A stretch of DNA of 64,000 bases from Flavobacterium sp. ENC (lineage in GTDB: Bacteria > Bacteroidota > Bacteroidia > Flavobacteriales > Flavobacteriaceae), in NCBI RefSeq assembly GCF_020991415.1, contig NZ_JAJMOY010000003.1:1-64000 (forward strand), given 5' to 3'. The notes beneath the pieces were generated by a model that saw nothing but the letters and a program-made list of their open reading frames with translations, did not search any database and had not been told where the DNA came from. A program made the position numbers and the translations under genes. Of this stretch, positions 9,785-19,243 are shown piece after piece. The stretch's first letter is position 1. Each line of letters opens with the position of its first letter.

Positions 9785-10642
9785 ATGAAAAAGTCTTTTT
9801 TGCTTGCCCTTTCAATTGTTTTATTAGCTTGTCAACAAAAATCTGACAGCGATTTGAAGACGCTTTTTTCACTTCCGAAAAAGTTAAAGGAAGTTTCCGG
9901 AATCACTTATTTTCCTGAAAAGAAACTGATTTATACTTTGGAAGACAGTGGAAATGCTAATGAAATTTATGCTTTGGGTGCTGATGGAAAATTAAATAAA
10001 ACCATTACCATTTCAAACGCAACCAACGTGGATTGGGAAGACATTACAAAAGATCAGGCGGGAAATATTTATATAGGTGATTTTGGAAATAACGACAACG
10101 AACGAAGAGATTTGTGTATTTATAAAGTTGCGAAAGGGGAGCTTAATAAAGAAAATGCCGTATCCGAATATAAAGTTTCCTTTTCATATCCGGAACAAAC
10201 GGAATTCCCGCCAAAGAAAAAGGAACTGTTTTATGATGTTGAAGGTTTTTTCGAACATGGAAACTATTTTTATCTCTTCACAAAAAACAGAAGCAAGGGC
10301 TTTGACGGGACTGTTTTTATCTATAAAATCCTAAACGCTCCCGGAGTTCAGAAAGCCACTAAGATTGGAACATTCAAAACCTGTGATACTTATAATCATT
10401 GTGTGCTGACCAGCGCGACAATTAGTCCTGATGGAAAAAAAGTGGCTCTGCTAAGCCATGATAAAATCGTTTTGTTTCAGGGTTTTAAAGGAGATGCTTT
10501 TCATAAGGGCAAACAAACCGAAATAAAACTGAATCACTTTTCCCAAAAAGAGGCTATCGTTTTTAAAGACAACAAAACGTTGCTTATCGCTGACGAGAAA
10601 ACCAACAAAATAGGAGGCAAGGTGTATGAGTTTTTTTTATGA
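9785..10642 (+). CDS. Lipoprotein with predicted beta-propeller
   Basis: 285 residues from the chosen ATG; the frame is open 27 bases further upstream, but MKKSFLLALSIVLLAC is a textbook lipoprotein signal, so the internal start is preferred. Repeated strand motifs (ITYFPEKKLIYTLEDSG, DWEDITKDQAGNIYIGDFGNN, ATISPDGKKVALLS, AIVFKDNKTLLIADE) suggest a propeller of the SdiA-regulated/phytase-like type. No catalytic set can be assigned. Function unknown; probably periplasmic or outer-membrane anchored. Confidence 0.75.
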   Translation: MKKSFLLALSIVLLACQQKSDSDLKTLFSLPKKLKEVSGITYFPEKKLIYTLEDSGNANEIYALGADGKLNKTITISNATNVDWEDITKDQAGNIYIGDFGNNDNERRDLCIYKVAKGELNKENAVSEYKVSFSYPEQTEFPPKKKELFYDVEGFFEHGNYFYLFTKNRSKGFDGTVFIYKILNAPGVQKATKIGTFKTCDTYNHCVLTSATISPDGKKVALLSHDKIVLFQGFKGDAFHKGKQTEIKLNHFSQKEAIVFKDNKTLLIADEKTNKIGGKVYEFFL

Positions 10643-10767
10643 GGTTCTAAGGTCCTGAGCTCCTAAGTTTCTAAGGTTTTTTAAGTGTTTAATTTAACAG
10701 CTAATAGTGAAATGTATTAAATGTGTTTTTTGAAACACTAAAAGTATTTTCAATTTTGAATAAATAA

Positions 10768-10802
10768 AAATGTCTGCTTTTAAAATAAAAAGCAGACATT
10801 TA
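10768..10802. terminator. Bidirectional terminator
   Basis: AAATGTCTGCTTTT and its exact complement enclose a six-base AT loop between the convergent lipoprotein and phosphoesterase genes; the flanks are A/T rich on both sides. Confidence 0.75.
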
Positions 10803-10889
10803 AAACTTTGTTCCTCTGAACCTTTGTTCCTCTGAACCTAAAATAAAGCCTCAGAACCTTAGCAACTCAGTACCTCAGGACCTGCAAGT
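10803..10889. repeat. Short-word intergenic repeat (CTTTGTTCCTCTGAAC type)
   Basis: Composed of iterated words such as CCTTTGTTCCTCTGAA, CCTCAGAACCTTAGCAACTCAG and TACCTCAGGACCTG. The complementary words (AGGTTCTAAGGTCCTGAGC) occur on the other side of the terminator at 10643-10678, so the pair flanks it in inverted orientation. The same vocabulary recurs in many intergenic gaps of this window. Confidence 0.6.
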
Positions 10890-13800
10890 TTAAAAACTAT
10901 ACGCTGCGCCAAAAATAACTCTTCCTACTTCGTCCGGTGATTTAAAATAGGAGATTCTGGCTGTAATTACGTTAACGGCATTTAGCCAGAGTCCGCCACC
11001 ATAATCCTGATGCCATTTTCTAGAGTTTTCTCCGTCAAGCCAAATTCTTCCGTAGTCAAAACCACCCAGAATTCCGTAAGTAAACGGAACTATGGTGCGA
11101 TTAATTTTTCCGATACTTAGTCGAAGATCACTACTTTGCGAGAAATAAGAACTTCCTAAAAAGCGTTCGTTTCTGTAGCCTCGTAAATCGGTATCTCCAC
11201 CCAGAGTAGCACCCTGATAAAATTCGTAGTTGTTGTTTAAGATGGCTTTCCCTTTCACATAAGTAGCCAAAATCAATTTTCCGTTATGATCTATTCTGTG
11301 CGTAAAGCCTAATGCACTTTCAATGGCAGGAAAATTTTGTTTGGTGTCATCCAGATTGGTGGTCCAGGTTGCCGCAACCATAAATGCCATTCCCAATGTT
11401 GGTTTTGCTTTAAAATCCGAGTTTTTAAAAGTATATTTAATTTTTGCTCCTCCATACGACTGCCCTTCAAAAATGTCCGGATTTATAATACCGGGAGTAT
11501 TAATAAATCTGCCCTCTGTATCTTCCACTTTCATCCTTTCGAAAAAGGGCTGAAAAGTCAGTTCACTTCCATAACGCCCAACGTGTCTTAGGGCTGGTGC
11601 CACTTTAATTTGCTGAATACGTACTCTGTTATAATCCATTCCGGCATCCTGATCGTTATTTGGTGTTTCATTTCCATAGCCAAAGTAATTCTTGGCAAAA
11701 TTCGGAGTGGTATATTGTGATTCTACGTCAATTACCCATTTTCCTAGCAGCCCGGGGAAATGTGCTACATAATTAAATTCAAGACCACCCGTCGCAAAAT
11801 AGTAAAAAGCATTCAGTACGTGTCTTTGCGTATACGGATTTTGCTTGAAATTATTTACGGTATAATTTAAATTAATACCCACTTTCACCCCGTCATCAGG
11901 ATTAAAACCGATGTTCGGAAGTCCTGAAACTACATTGTATTTGGGCTTTTCGTAATTGTATAAATTAACATCATAATCATCCGTTAACTGTGTCTGGGTT
12001 TTTGAATCCAGATTATAGGTGTTTTCTTTTGATTTGAAATCATAAACAATGACTCTTTTTCCGTTTTCAATGTTATAGATATCATTGTTCTGACCACCAA
12101 TCAAACGAATTTTTATTTTTGATTTGTGATTCCCCGTTACTTCAAAGGTATCGTTGTCATCTAAACCGTAAATCCACAGGTTACAGGTTTTGTTATCGGT
12201 GATATTTTTGGTGTAAATTAATTCATTACCTTCTTTTTTAATCCTGTATACTTTAAGTTCTAAGCTCTTTTTGGCATTATGATCAATCACAAATTTGTCT
12301 TTCTTGTCTGTTCCGGCAATCATGATCGTATGGCTCAGCACATCAAAATATTGCGATGCATACTTCTGTAATTCTTTTTTTCTGTTTTTTAATTTTTGCT
12401 CAATGCCTTTAATGGTGCCATCCTGAACTTCTTTAGGCAAATTTTTAAACGCGTTATTGATGTCTTCATCCGATAAATTCTGCTGAATAAATTTCGCCTG
12501 TTCAATCCAGTCTTTTTCGTCAGCCGTTTTCAGAAAAGCCAAATCTAACGGATAAGGTTCTCTGTTTAGCCATTTTACATTGTCAATTTTGTTTTTAAAC
12601 GTTCGCATGTGGCGAAGTGCCGGAATATTCATTAAAATAGAAAGTAAGGTTCCGTCATATTTCACAAAAGCCTGATCACGGTCACGCGGAATTGGTCTGT
12701 AAAGGATTTTGTCCCCAATTTTATATTCTCCCCAGCGCCATTGATCGCTGTGTCTGTCCCAGTCGCCAATTAGCATGTCAAACAAACGGGCTTTGATGTA
12801 TTCTTTTTCATCAACAGCATACTTTTCGTCTTTGTGAAGATTTTTCATCATATCATCGGTGCTGATGATATCTCTCGGATGTCCAAAGCTTTTGGCATCT
12901 ATTTGGTTATCGGCGGCTCTTTCCTCAACCATATACAATTCATCCCCAAAATTTGAATTGAATTCTTTCAAGCCATTTTGTTTCGGAATGTAATATAAAA
13001 CGGGATTGCTGTGGGCCAGTCCTAATTTGTCTGCCATGTTTCCAACAGCAAATGGAGTGTAAGGATGAGAAGTAGTATAGAAATCCAGTAAAAAACCTTC
13101 AGCATAGGTGTCTTCAAAATCATTTACAATATACTGATCTTTAAATGCTACGGACTGCAGGAATTGGGTGGCACTCTTTTTCATGGCACGCATTACATAT
13201 TCGCGGCCTTTGCTGTCTGACATTCGTAAGGATTTGGACTGATGTCCGCCGCCTTCGCGAATCGGTTTCAAACCTCCCATCAAAGTATCGAGTGTTGCTG
13301 TTTTGGCTTCAATTGGTAAACTGTAATAGGATCTGTAATGATTTCCGAATAAGAATCTGTGAAAGAGACTTTTCTTCGTCATTTCTTTATCATAGATAGA
13401 AGCAGTTACTGTTTTTGGGAAATTAGTGGTACTGCCGGCAGCCCAGTTAATTTCTTTTGCTTTTATGATTTCACGTTCAAAAAGCATTTTTTCTTTTTGA
13501 TTTTCTTTTCCGAAGAAATTAACTTTTGCATCCCCACTTTTAAATAAGGTCAATGTTGCGTAACCATTTCCTCCATAAGAAAAATCATTTGGGCCTATAG
13601 CCCTTGCGGCTTCGGATTTTGAACCTGCACCACTAATAATTTGTTTGATGTTCTCCCTGTTCACATATTGCAGGTTATGATCGTGTCCGGAAACTACAAT
13701 TACATTTTTCTGTCCCTGAAGTAATGTTTTTATTCGCTTCGCGTAAATTGTATATTGTTTGTTCTGTAAATCCTGTGGACTAATACCGGATGTCTTTCGT

Positions 13801-14624
13801 AATAAATTGATGAAAGAACCAATAATTGGAAGGGGAATTTTATTTTCAAGCGGAAATAATTGTTTTTCTAATGAAAACTGACCGCCGTGTGTACCGTTAC
13901 TCATTAAAGGATGATGAATGGCAAGAACGACCGTTTTTTCCTGGTTTTTGTTTAAAAGGTTTTCAAGCTCATCAAAAAAATCTTCCCGGGTTTTAATGTC
14001 GCAATTGTCATTAATAGTAGGATGATGGTCCCAATTTTCGAGATACCATTCACTGTCAACAGTAATTAATGTTGACGTACTGTCGATTTTAACATCTTCA
14101 ATCGGGCAGCCTTTTCGGGGTAAGAAAGCTTTTTTGTCGTTAAGGTATTTCGTTACAAAATCGGCCTGACGTTCCAAACCGCTAATACCGCTGTACCAGT
14201 CGTGATTTCCCGGAATAACGATCGTTTTTCCTTTAAACCCTTCTGTTAGCTTCAATTGATTTTTAAGTTTTGTCTCTGCGATTGCCTTTTCAGCAGCATT
14301 ATTATCAGCGGGGAAACCTTTTGGGTAGATATTGTCTCCCAAAAAGACTAAAGTCGACTTTTTATTTGCTTTTTTTAATTTTTTATGCAGTAATTCAAGT
14401 GTTTGCTGAGCTTGTTCTTCGTCAGCATTTCCTGCATCTCCGACTAAAAAAATAGTGTGAGCAATTTTTATGGTATCTGTTGCGTTTTCATTTTCGTTGG
14501 CGCTGACACTTTTTCCGTATTGCACTTTATGTGTAGCGCAGGAATAAAGCATAAACAAAGAGATTATTGCCAAAGAATAGTTTTTAATCTTGGTAATAAA
14601 ATGGTTATCCAAAAACAATTTCAT
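10890..14624 (-). CDS. Metallophosphoesterase / kinase-like / outer-membrane barrel fusion lipoprotein
   Basis: 1244 residues in three parts. Lipoprotein-like signal with cysteine C29 (LYSC). Calcineurin-type phosphoesterase, about 55-370, with all motifs: GDAGN (D63), GDNIYP (D97), GNHDW (N140-H141), AIHHP (H237/H238), SGHDHN (H314, H316). A middle region, about 440-690, has GGGHQSKSLRM, a basic strand YVMRAMKK, then LIGDWDRHSDQW (620-629) and PIPRDRDQAF (644-653), an arrangement like HipA/Fam20-type kinases. The last about 350 residues are amphipathic strands of a surface-antigen/BamA-like barrel ending in AAYSF. It diverges from the HD-PycTM gene with only 26 bp between start codons. The phosphoesterase and barrel are secure; the kinase reading is my inference. 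Confidence 0.88.
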   Translation of the reverse strand: MKLFLDNHFITKIKNYSLAIISLFMLYSCATHKVQYGKSVSANENENATDTIKIAHTIFLVGDAGNADEEQAQQTLELLHKKLKKANKKSTLVFLGDNIYPKGFPADNNAAEKAIAETKLKNQLKLTEGFKGKTIVIPGNHDWYSGISGLERQADFVTKYLNDKKAFLPRKGCPIEDVKIDSTSTLITVDSEWYLENWDHHPTINDNCDIKTREDFFDELENLLNKNQEKTVVLAIHHPLMSNGTHGGQFSLEKQLFPLENKIPLPIIGSFINLLRKTSGISPQDLQNKQYTIYAKRIKTLLQGQKNVIVVSGHDHNLQYVNRENIKQIISGAGSKSEAARAIGPNDFSYGGNGYATLTLFKSGDAKVNFFGKENQKEKMLFEREIIKAKEINWAAGSTTNFPKTVTASIYDKEMTKKSLFHRFLFGNHYRSYYSLPIEAKTATLDTLMGGLKPIREGGGHQSKSLRMSDSKGREYVMRAMKKSATQFLQSVAFKDQYIVNDFEDTYAEGFLLDFYTTSHPYTPFAVGNMADKLGLAHSNPVLYYIPKQNGLKEFNSNFGDELYMVEERAADNQIDAKSFGHPRDIISTDDMMKNLHKDEKYAVDEKEYIKARLFDMLIGDWDRHSDQWRWGEYKIGDKILYRPIPRDRDQAFVKYDGTLLSILMNIPALRHMRTFKNKIDNVKWLNREPYPLDLAFLKTADEKDWIEQAKFIQQNLSDEDINNAFKNLPKEVQDGTIKGIEQKLKNRKKELQKYASQYFDVLSHTIMIAGTDKKDKFVIDHNAKKSLELKVYRIKKEGNELIYTKNITDNKTCNLWIYGLDDNDTFEVTGNHKSKIKIRLIGGQNNDIYNIENGKRVIVYDFKSKENTYNLDSKTQTQLTDDYDVNLYNYEKPKYNVVSGLPNIGFNPDDGVKVGINLNYTVNNFKQNPYTQRHVLNAFYYFATGGLEFNYVAHFPGLLGKWVIDVESQYTTPNFAKNYFGYGNETPNNDQDAGMDYNRVRIQQIKVAPALRHVGRYGSELTFQPFFERMKVEDTEGRFINTPGIINPDIFEGQSYGGAKIKYTFKNSDFKAKPTLGMAFMVAATWTTNLDDTKQNFPAIESALGFTHRIDHNGKLILATYVKGKAILNNNYEFYQGATLGGDTDLRGYRNERFLGSSYFSQSSDLRLSIGKINRTIVPFTYGILGGFDYGRIWLDGENSRKWHQDYGGGLWLNAVNVITARISYFKSPDEVGRVIFGAAYSF

Positions 14625-14650
14625 AATTTCGTGGTATAAAAATATTCTTT

Positions 14651-15829
14651 ATGAATCTAATAGAACAATCCGAAGATTTCGTCAGTAATTTACTCAAAGA
14701 TAAACTTTCTAATTTATATTCGTACCATAATATTAACCATACTTTTAATGTAGTTTCTGCTGTTAAAAAGCTTTGTAACAAAGAAAATATAGGAGATGCC
14801 GAAAAAGAAATACTTTTGGTGGCCGCATGGTTTCATGATACGGGTTATATAAATGGTGTTGAAGACCATGAAAATGAGAGTGTAAAGATTGCAACGAAGT
14901 TTTTGAAAGAGAAAGAGCAGTCGGATGAATTTATAGCCGAAGTTTCGAAACTTATTATGGCTACCAACAAATATTATGTTCCGCAAACACAGCTGGAAAA
15001 GATCATAAAAGATGCCGATTTCGTTCATATCACCAGCTTAGAATATGAATCTACCTGTGAATTGCTGCGTTTTGAGTTGAAAAACACCATGGATTTGTCT
15101 TTTTCCAGTTTAGATTGGGCTAAAGAAAATCTGAGTTTTTTAATCAACAAACATCGGTTTTACACCGACTATGCTTTGAAAAAATGGCAGCCTCTAAAAG
15201 AAAAGAATATAGTGACAGTTCAGAAAAGACTGAATAAGGAGGAATTGAAAAAAGCGAAAGAGTACGAAGCCGAGGAAAAAAAGAAAGATAAAGTCGAAAA
15301 ACCGGATCGTGGTGTCGATACTTTATTTCGTGTAACTCTCGGAAATCATACGCGTCTGAGCGGAATTGCAGATAGTAAAGCTAATATTCTGTTGTCTGTC
15401 AATGCAATTATTATTTCGATTGCACTTTCTTCGATTATACCAAAATTAGACAGTCCGAAAAATGCCCATCTGGTGATTCCGACATTTATTATGCTGATGT
15501 CAAGTGTGATTACTATTATTTTTGCCATTCTTTCGACACGTCCAAAAGTCACTTCGGGTTTCTTTACACGCGCTGACGTTGAAGCTAAAAAAGTAAATCT
15601 GATGTTTTTTGGAAATTTCTACAAAATGCCTCTGGAAGATTACGACTGGGCCATGAATGAAATGATGAAAGACCGTGATTACTTATATTCAACCATGATC
15701 AAGGATTTATACTATCTTGGGTTGGTACTCCAGCGTAAATATAATTTACTGCGAATTGCCTATAACTTTTTTATGGTTGGCATTATCATCACCGTTATTG
15801 CATTTGTGATCGCTTTTAAAACCTTATAA
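14651..15829 (+). CDS. HD-domain phosphohydrolase fused to Pycsar-effector-like membrane domain
   Basis: 392 residues. N-terminal HD domain: H30 in YHNINHT, H62-D63 in WFHDTGY, and D121 or D123 in KDADFVHI, so the metal site looks complete. A charged linker, rich in K and E (about 190-218), leads to a domain beginning RVTLGNHTRLSGIADSKANI, the signature region of the Pycsar effector (PycTM) family, with hydrophobic helices at about 245-263, 275-295 and 371-389. In Pycsar systems such a domain is gated by a cyclic nucleotide and damages the membrane, but no cyclase lies next to it here. HD plus PycTM chromosomal proteins may have a housekeeping role. Convergent with the GAF gene. Confidence 0.85.
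   Translation: MNLIEQSEDFVSNLLKDKLSNLYSYHNINHTFNVVSAVKKLCNKENIGDAEKEILLVAAWFHDTGYINGVEDHENESVKIATKFLKEKEQSDEFIAEVSKLIMATNKYYVPQTQLEKIIKDADFVHITSLEYESTCELLRFELKNTMDLSFSSLDWAKENLSFLINKHRFYTDYALKKWQPLKEKNIVTVQKRLNKEELKKAKEYEAEEKKKDKVEKPDRGVDTLFRVTLGNHTRLSGIADSKANILLSVNAIIISIALSSIIPKLDSPKNAHLVIPTFIMLMSSVITIIFAILSTRPKVTSGFFTRADVEAKKVNLMFFGNFYKMPLEDYDWAMNEMMKDRDYLYSTMIKDLYYLGLVLQRKYNLLRIAYNFFMVGIIITVIAFVIAFKTL
14695..14702 (-). promoter_or_regulatory. -7 box TATCTTTG for the phosphoesterase-barrel gene
   Basis: Perfect TAnnTTTG on the minus strand, lying inside the HD-PycTM reading frame. The divergent gap is only 26 bp, so this promoter must overlap the neighbour; leader about 65 bases. Confidence 0.5.
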
Positions 15830-15830
15830 A

Positions 15831-15866
15831 AAAAAAGCTCAACTATTTTAAGTTGAGCTTTTTTAA
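15831..15866. terminator. Bidirectional terminator
   Basis: AAAAAGCTCAACT and AGTTGAGCTTTTTT enclose a short AT loop between two convergent genes, with an A-run and a T-run on the outer sides. Confidence 0.9.
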
Positions 15867-15871
15867 TAAAA

Positions 15872-18241
15872 TTAGTTGAGTTCATCCAGTAAATCCTGAT
15901 AGGTGATTTTTTTGGCGTTTGCGTTGGTAATGTTATTGATTACTTTGACGCGAATGGCTCTTAAGCCTGAAACACCCTGCAAATCTTCTACTTCAAATTG
16001 CTCGATGGCAGGTTCCAGTATTTTTTTGTGCTGTAAGTATTTGATATATTTCAAATATTCGGCTTCTTCACCATTTTGGGAATATACGATCGTAATTTTT
16101 TCTTTCTCCGTGATTCGGTCTTTCGTGCCTTTAATATTGGCTTTGTCAATACGTTTTTTAACAACTTCATATCTGGCGTTGTATGTTCCGTCAACATCAA
16201 AGCGTTTTTCATCCATTCTGAAACGAATAGAAAGCGCTGAACTGAATACCAGAATCAATGAAGTCACATCCAGTTCGTATGGCAGGGATTCTTTAAGCTG
16301 ATGATGTTCCAGTTCCATTTCGCATAAAGTCTGCAGCTGCCACAAACGCAGGTTATGCAGGTACATAATATCAAAAGGTTTTGTCGGTGCTATGGAAGCT
16401 CCGATATATAAATTATGCTCTACACCATCTGTTTTAAAACGCTCGTAATAATGCGGATAAATTTGCTGTGCCTCCAATTGTTTTCTATCCAGAACAGAAG
16501 CCAGTTTTTTATTGATAATAGACATCGCATTATCAAATTTCTTTCTTTCCTGATAAAACATGCCTGTTTTTTCATCCAGGCTTTCAAAATACAGCTTCTC
16601 TAATCTTTCATCTTTGGCCGTGTCTTTTGTATTTTTTAGAAGGGGATGAATTTCTTCTTCTATATACCGCTGAATATGTTGTTCCGTATCTGCTTTTAAA
16701 GGCTGATCCAGTTCATCGCGTAGTGATTCTAATTCAAACTTACGCTGCTCCAGAAGCATCAGATTGCTGTTGGATTTCTGGTTGCCGAAAATCTCTAAAA
16801 TGGTCGTGAGCTGATTTTTTAAATCTCTCTTAACCGTTTCATTTCGATGCTCTGAAGAACCCTTGATATCAATTTGTCCGTATAAAGGGAAAACGTTTTT
16901 AAACACGATTTCCTTAAAGATATAATCTTTGGTTGGATTGTTATTCTGAAAGTAATTTTGGGATTCCTTTTTAAATTTCCAATACACACTTGGGTGAATA
17001 GTAGTGTATTCACGTTGAATAATCGCTTCCACCTGATGCTGCATATCTGTATTATAACGATCGATGGTGTCGGTTAAATAAGGCAGTACCAGTTCGAGTT
17101 TGGTCGCGTTTACGCTGTTTAAGCTTCTTGGATTTTCAGAAACCAGTTCGACAACCCCCAATAAATGACCATCTTTTATGACCGGAGCAAAAACACAGCT
17201 CTGAATGTTTTGTTTTAGTAAATGTTCACCCAGTCTCTTATTTGGAGATTCTTCCATGAATTTTTTAACATTGGAAATAACAAAAGGCTCCTGTTTGTCT
17301 AATAAATTTTCAAAAGAACATCCGAAAAAAGCATTTTTGCAATCGACTTCCTGATCAGTTGAAAGCAAAAAACTTTGCAGCTGATTGTCGAATTTGACAG
17401 GCCTGATAAATTTTTCTTCTTCGGGATTGTAGATAATAAAACCCACTTTTAAATCAGGGATTTTAAAAATAGATTTAAAAATATTTTCGATAATATCATT
17501 GGATGCTACCGTTTTTGCATCGGGTTTCAGCAGATTGCTTTTTAAATTGGAGATGGCACTTTCTGTAGTGGCATCAAATAAAGAAACAATTCCGAAACCT
17601 TTTAGCATCCAGCTTCCGGGAGGAAATTTCGATTTCCAGAGCTCAATATCATTATAATTGTCAATCAGCTCATCAATATCATTTTGTGTAAGGGAAACCG
17701 AATGTTCTGTTGGCGTGATTTCCATAAAATCGGCATTGTACAGAATGCGGTAATGTTTTTCAATTCCGTTTTCATCGGGAATATCATAAAAAAAGATTTT
17801 ATTGAAATCTATATTTTGTCCATAATAACTGCTCAAAATCAGGCAGCAGTTATTAATATAGAACTGGTGATTATCAAAATCACGAATTTCCATATAAAAC
17901 TCATCACCGGCATTACGCAATATTTTTTTGAAACGCTCTGTATAATTAAAGGAGATGTTTTGAAAGGGAATGGTAACTGCTTTAATTTCATTATGCGTTA
18001 AAGCTGTGGGAAACAAATCGGCTAATATGTTTTTTATTAAAGCCTCATTATTCTTGATGATACTAAAATCTTCAATTCCAGTCTTCAATTGAGGTATAGA
18101 TTCTATCTGTTTTAAAATAGCTTTCGCATAGTTTGACCGGTAATCTACGTTCGATAAAGCAATTTCTTCAAATGACTCTATTAATTTATGAAAAGAGATT
18201 ATTGTTTTAAAGGGACTATCTGCGTGCAAAAGAGTATCCAT
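15872..18241 (-). CDS. Large cytosolic GAF-domain protein
   Basis: 789 residues, no membrane segment. A GAF domain lies at about 245-405 (VGFIIYNPEEEKFIRPV, then CVFAPVIKDGHLLGVVELVSENP). Sequences before and after it are not recognised; 500-610 is highly charged and helical and could be a coiled coil. There is no kinase, cyclase or helix-turn-helix output, so it may be a ligand-binding scaffold. A -7 box precedes the ATG by about 20 bases. It is transcribed alone, tail to tail with the HD-PycTM gene; functional coupling is only suggested by position. Confidence 0.8.
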   Translation of the reverse strand: MDTLLHADSPFKTIISFHKLIESFEEIALSNVDYRSNYAKAILKQIESIPQLKTGIEDFSIIKNNEALIKNILADLFPTALTHNEIKAVTIPFQNISFNYTERFKKILRNAGDEFYMEIRDFDNHQFYINNCCLILSSYYGQNIDFNKIFFYDIPDENGIEKHYRILYNADFMEITPTEHSVSLTQNDIDELIDNYNDIELWKSKFPPGSWMLKGFGIVSLFDATTESAISNLKSNLLKPDAKTVASNDIIENIFKSIFKIPDLKVGFIIYNPEEEKFIRPVKFDNQLQSFLLSTDQEVDCKNAFFGCSFENLLDKQEPFVISNVKKFMEESPNKRLGEHLLKQNIQSCVFAPVIKDGHLLGVVELVSENPRSLNSVNATKLELVLPYLTDTIDRYNTDMQHQVEAIIQREYTTIHPSVYWKFKKESQNYFQNNNPTKDYIFKEIVFKNVFPLYGQIDIKGSSEHRNETVKRDLKNQLTTILEIFGNQKSNSNLMLLEQRKFELESLRDELDQPLKADTEQHIQRYIEEEIHPLLKNTKDTAKDERLEKLYFESLDEKTGMFYQERKKFDNAMSIINKKLASVLDRKQLEAQQIYPHYYERFKTDGVEHNLYIGASIAPTKPFDIMYLHNLRLWQLQTLCEMELEHHQLKESLPYELDVTSLILVFSSALSIRFRMDEKRFDVDGTYNARYEVVKKRIDKANIKGTKDRITEKEKITIVYSQNGEEAEYLKYIKYLQHKKILEPAIEQFEVEDLQGVSGLRAIRVKVINNITNANAKKITYQDLLDELN

Positions 18242-18261
18242 TTGTTTTTGGGTTTAGATTG

Positions 18262-18269
18262 CAAAATTA
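18262..18269 (-). promoter_or_regulatory. -7 box TAATTTTG for the GAF gene
   Basis: Perfect TAnnTTTG on the minus strand, 20 bases before the start codon. Confidence 0.55.
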
Positions 18270-18398
18270 AGCAAAAATTAAGAATGTCAATGATTTTACC
18301 ATCTGTTTCGCTTATGGCATCATAGATTTTCAGGCATTGGAAAGTGGCGTAATCAGGGCTTCTTTTTTATTTAACAAAATATTAACTTCGACAATAAA

Positions 18399-18427
18399 GG
18401 AACGATCGTTCCGTTATTATATCTTTG
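18399..18427 (+). promoter_or_regulatory. TetR operator plus -7 box for the SDR gene
   Basis: The palindrome GGAACGATCGTTCC (18399-18412) sits seven bases before the -7 box TATCTTTG (18420-18427), in the spacer region RNA polymerase must contact. A near-identical palindrome is placed the same way before the tetR gene that follows, so this is very probably that regulator's binding site. Confidence 0.82.
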
Positions 18428-18470
18428 CTCCATAATAATTGAATAATCAATAATTTAAAAACAAATAAAA

Positions 18471-19223
18471 ATGAAAAATTTAGAAAGAAAAGTAGCTATT
18501 GTAACAGGTGGTAATAGTGGAATCGGATATGCTGCTGCAGCAGAGTTTGTAGAAAGAGGCGCAACAGTAATTGTGACCGGAAGAAACAAGGAAGCTTTGC
18601 TTAAAGCAGAAAAAGAACTGAATGTAACCGGAATTGTAGCTGATCAGGGCGATTTAAAATCAATTGATAATTTAGTAGCTGAAGTAGCTGCAAAATTTGG
18701 TAAAATTGATATTGTGTTTTTAAATGCCGGAGTGGCTTCCTTTTCACCTTTGGAATCAGCATCAGAAGAACATTACGATTCTATTATGGATGTGAATGTA
18801 AAAGGCGTTTACTTTACACTTCAGAAATTATTGCCTATTCTGAATGACGGAGGATCAGTAATTTTTAATACTTCTATCAATGCAAGTGTTGGAATGCCAA
18901 ACTCCGGAGTGTATGCCGCAAGCAAAGCAGCACTTTTATCTTTAAACCGTGTATTTGCGACTGAACTGGTACCAAGAAATATCAGAATCAACGCTGTTTC
19001 TCCCGGTCCTGTTGAAACTCCGCTTTACGGAAAATTAGGATTGCAAAAAGAAGAAGTAGAAGGTTTTGGAGCTATTTTGGGAGAGAAAATATTATTGAAA
19101 CGTTTTGGTAAACCTTCGGAAATCGCAAAAACGGTAGCGTTCCTGGCTTCTGATGACGCCTCATTTATTACTGGTACCGAAATCGTTGTGGACGGCGGAC
19201 TGATCGTTAACGCTGTAGTTTAA
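18471..19223 (+). CDS. SDR-family NAD(P)-dependent oxidoreductase
   Basis: 250 residues, classical short-chain dehydrogenase. Cofactor loop TGGNSGIG (about 14-21), NAG at the end of strand 4, catalytic Ser in FNTSIN, YAASK (Tyr and Lys of the tetrad), and PGPVETPL after the active site. Substrate unknown; such SDRs induced together with a TetR regulator often handle toxic carbonyls or xenobiotics. The upstream palindrome shows that the downstream TetR represses it. Confidence 0.94.
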   Translation: MKNLERKVAIVTGGNSGIGYAAAAEFVERGATVIVTGRNKEALLKAEKELNVTGIVADQGDLKSIDNLVAEVAAKFGKIDIVFLNAGVASFSPLESASEEHYDSIMDVNVKGVYFTLQKLLPILNDGGSVIFNTSINASVGMPNSGVYAASKAALLSLNRVFATELVPRNIRINAVSPGPVETPLYGKLGLQKEEVEGFGAILGEKILLKRFGKPSEIAKTVAFLASDDASFITGTEIVVDGGLIVNAVV

Positions 19224-19243
19224 TTTTTTTTTAAGCTAATTCA

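Noticed and set aside
14651..18241. HD-PycTM and GAF genes as a complete anti-phage operon
   Set aside because: They are convergent with a terminator between them and no cyclase is present, so an operon-type defence system is not supported.
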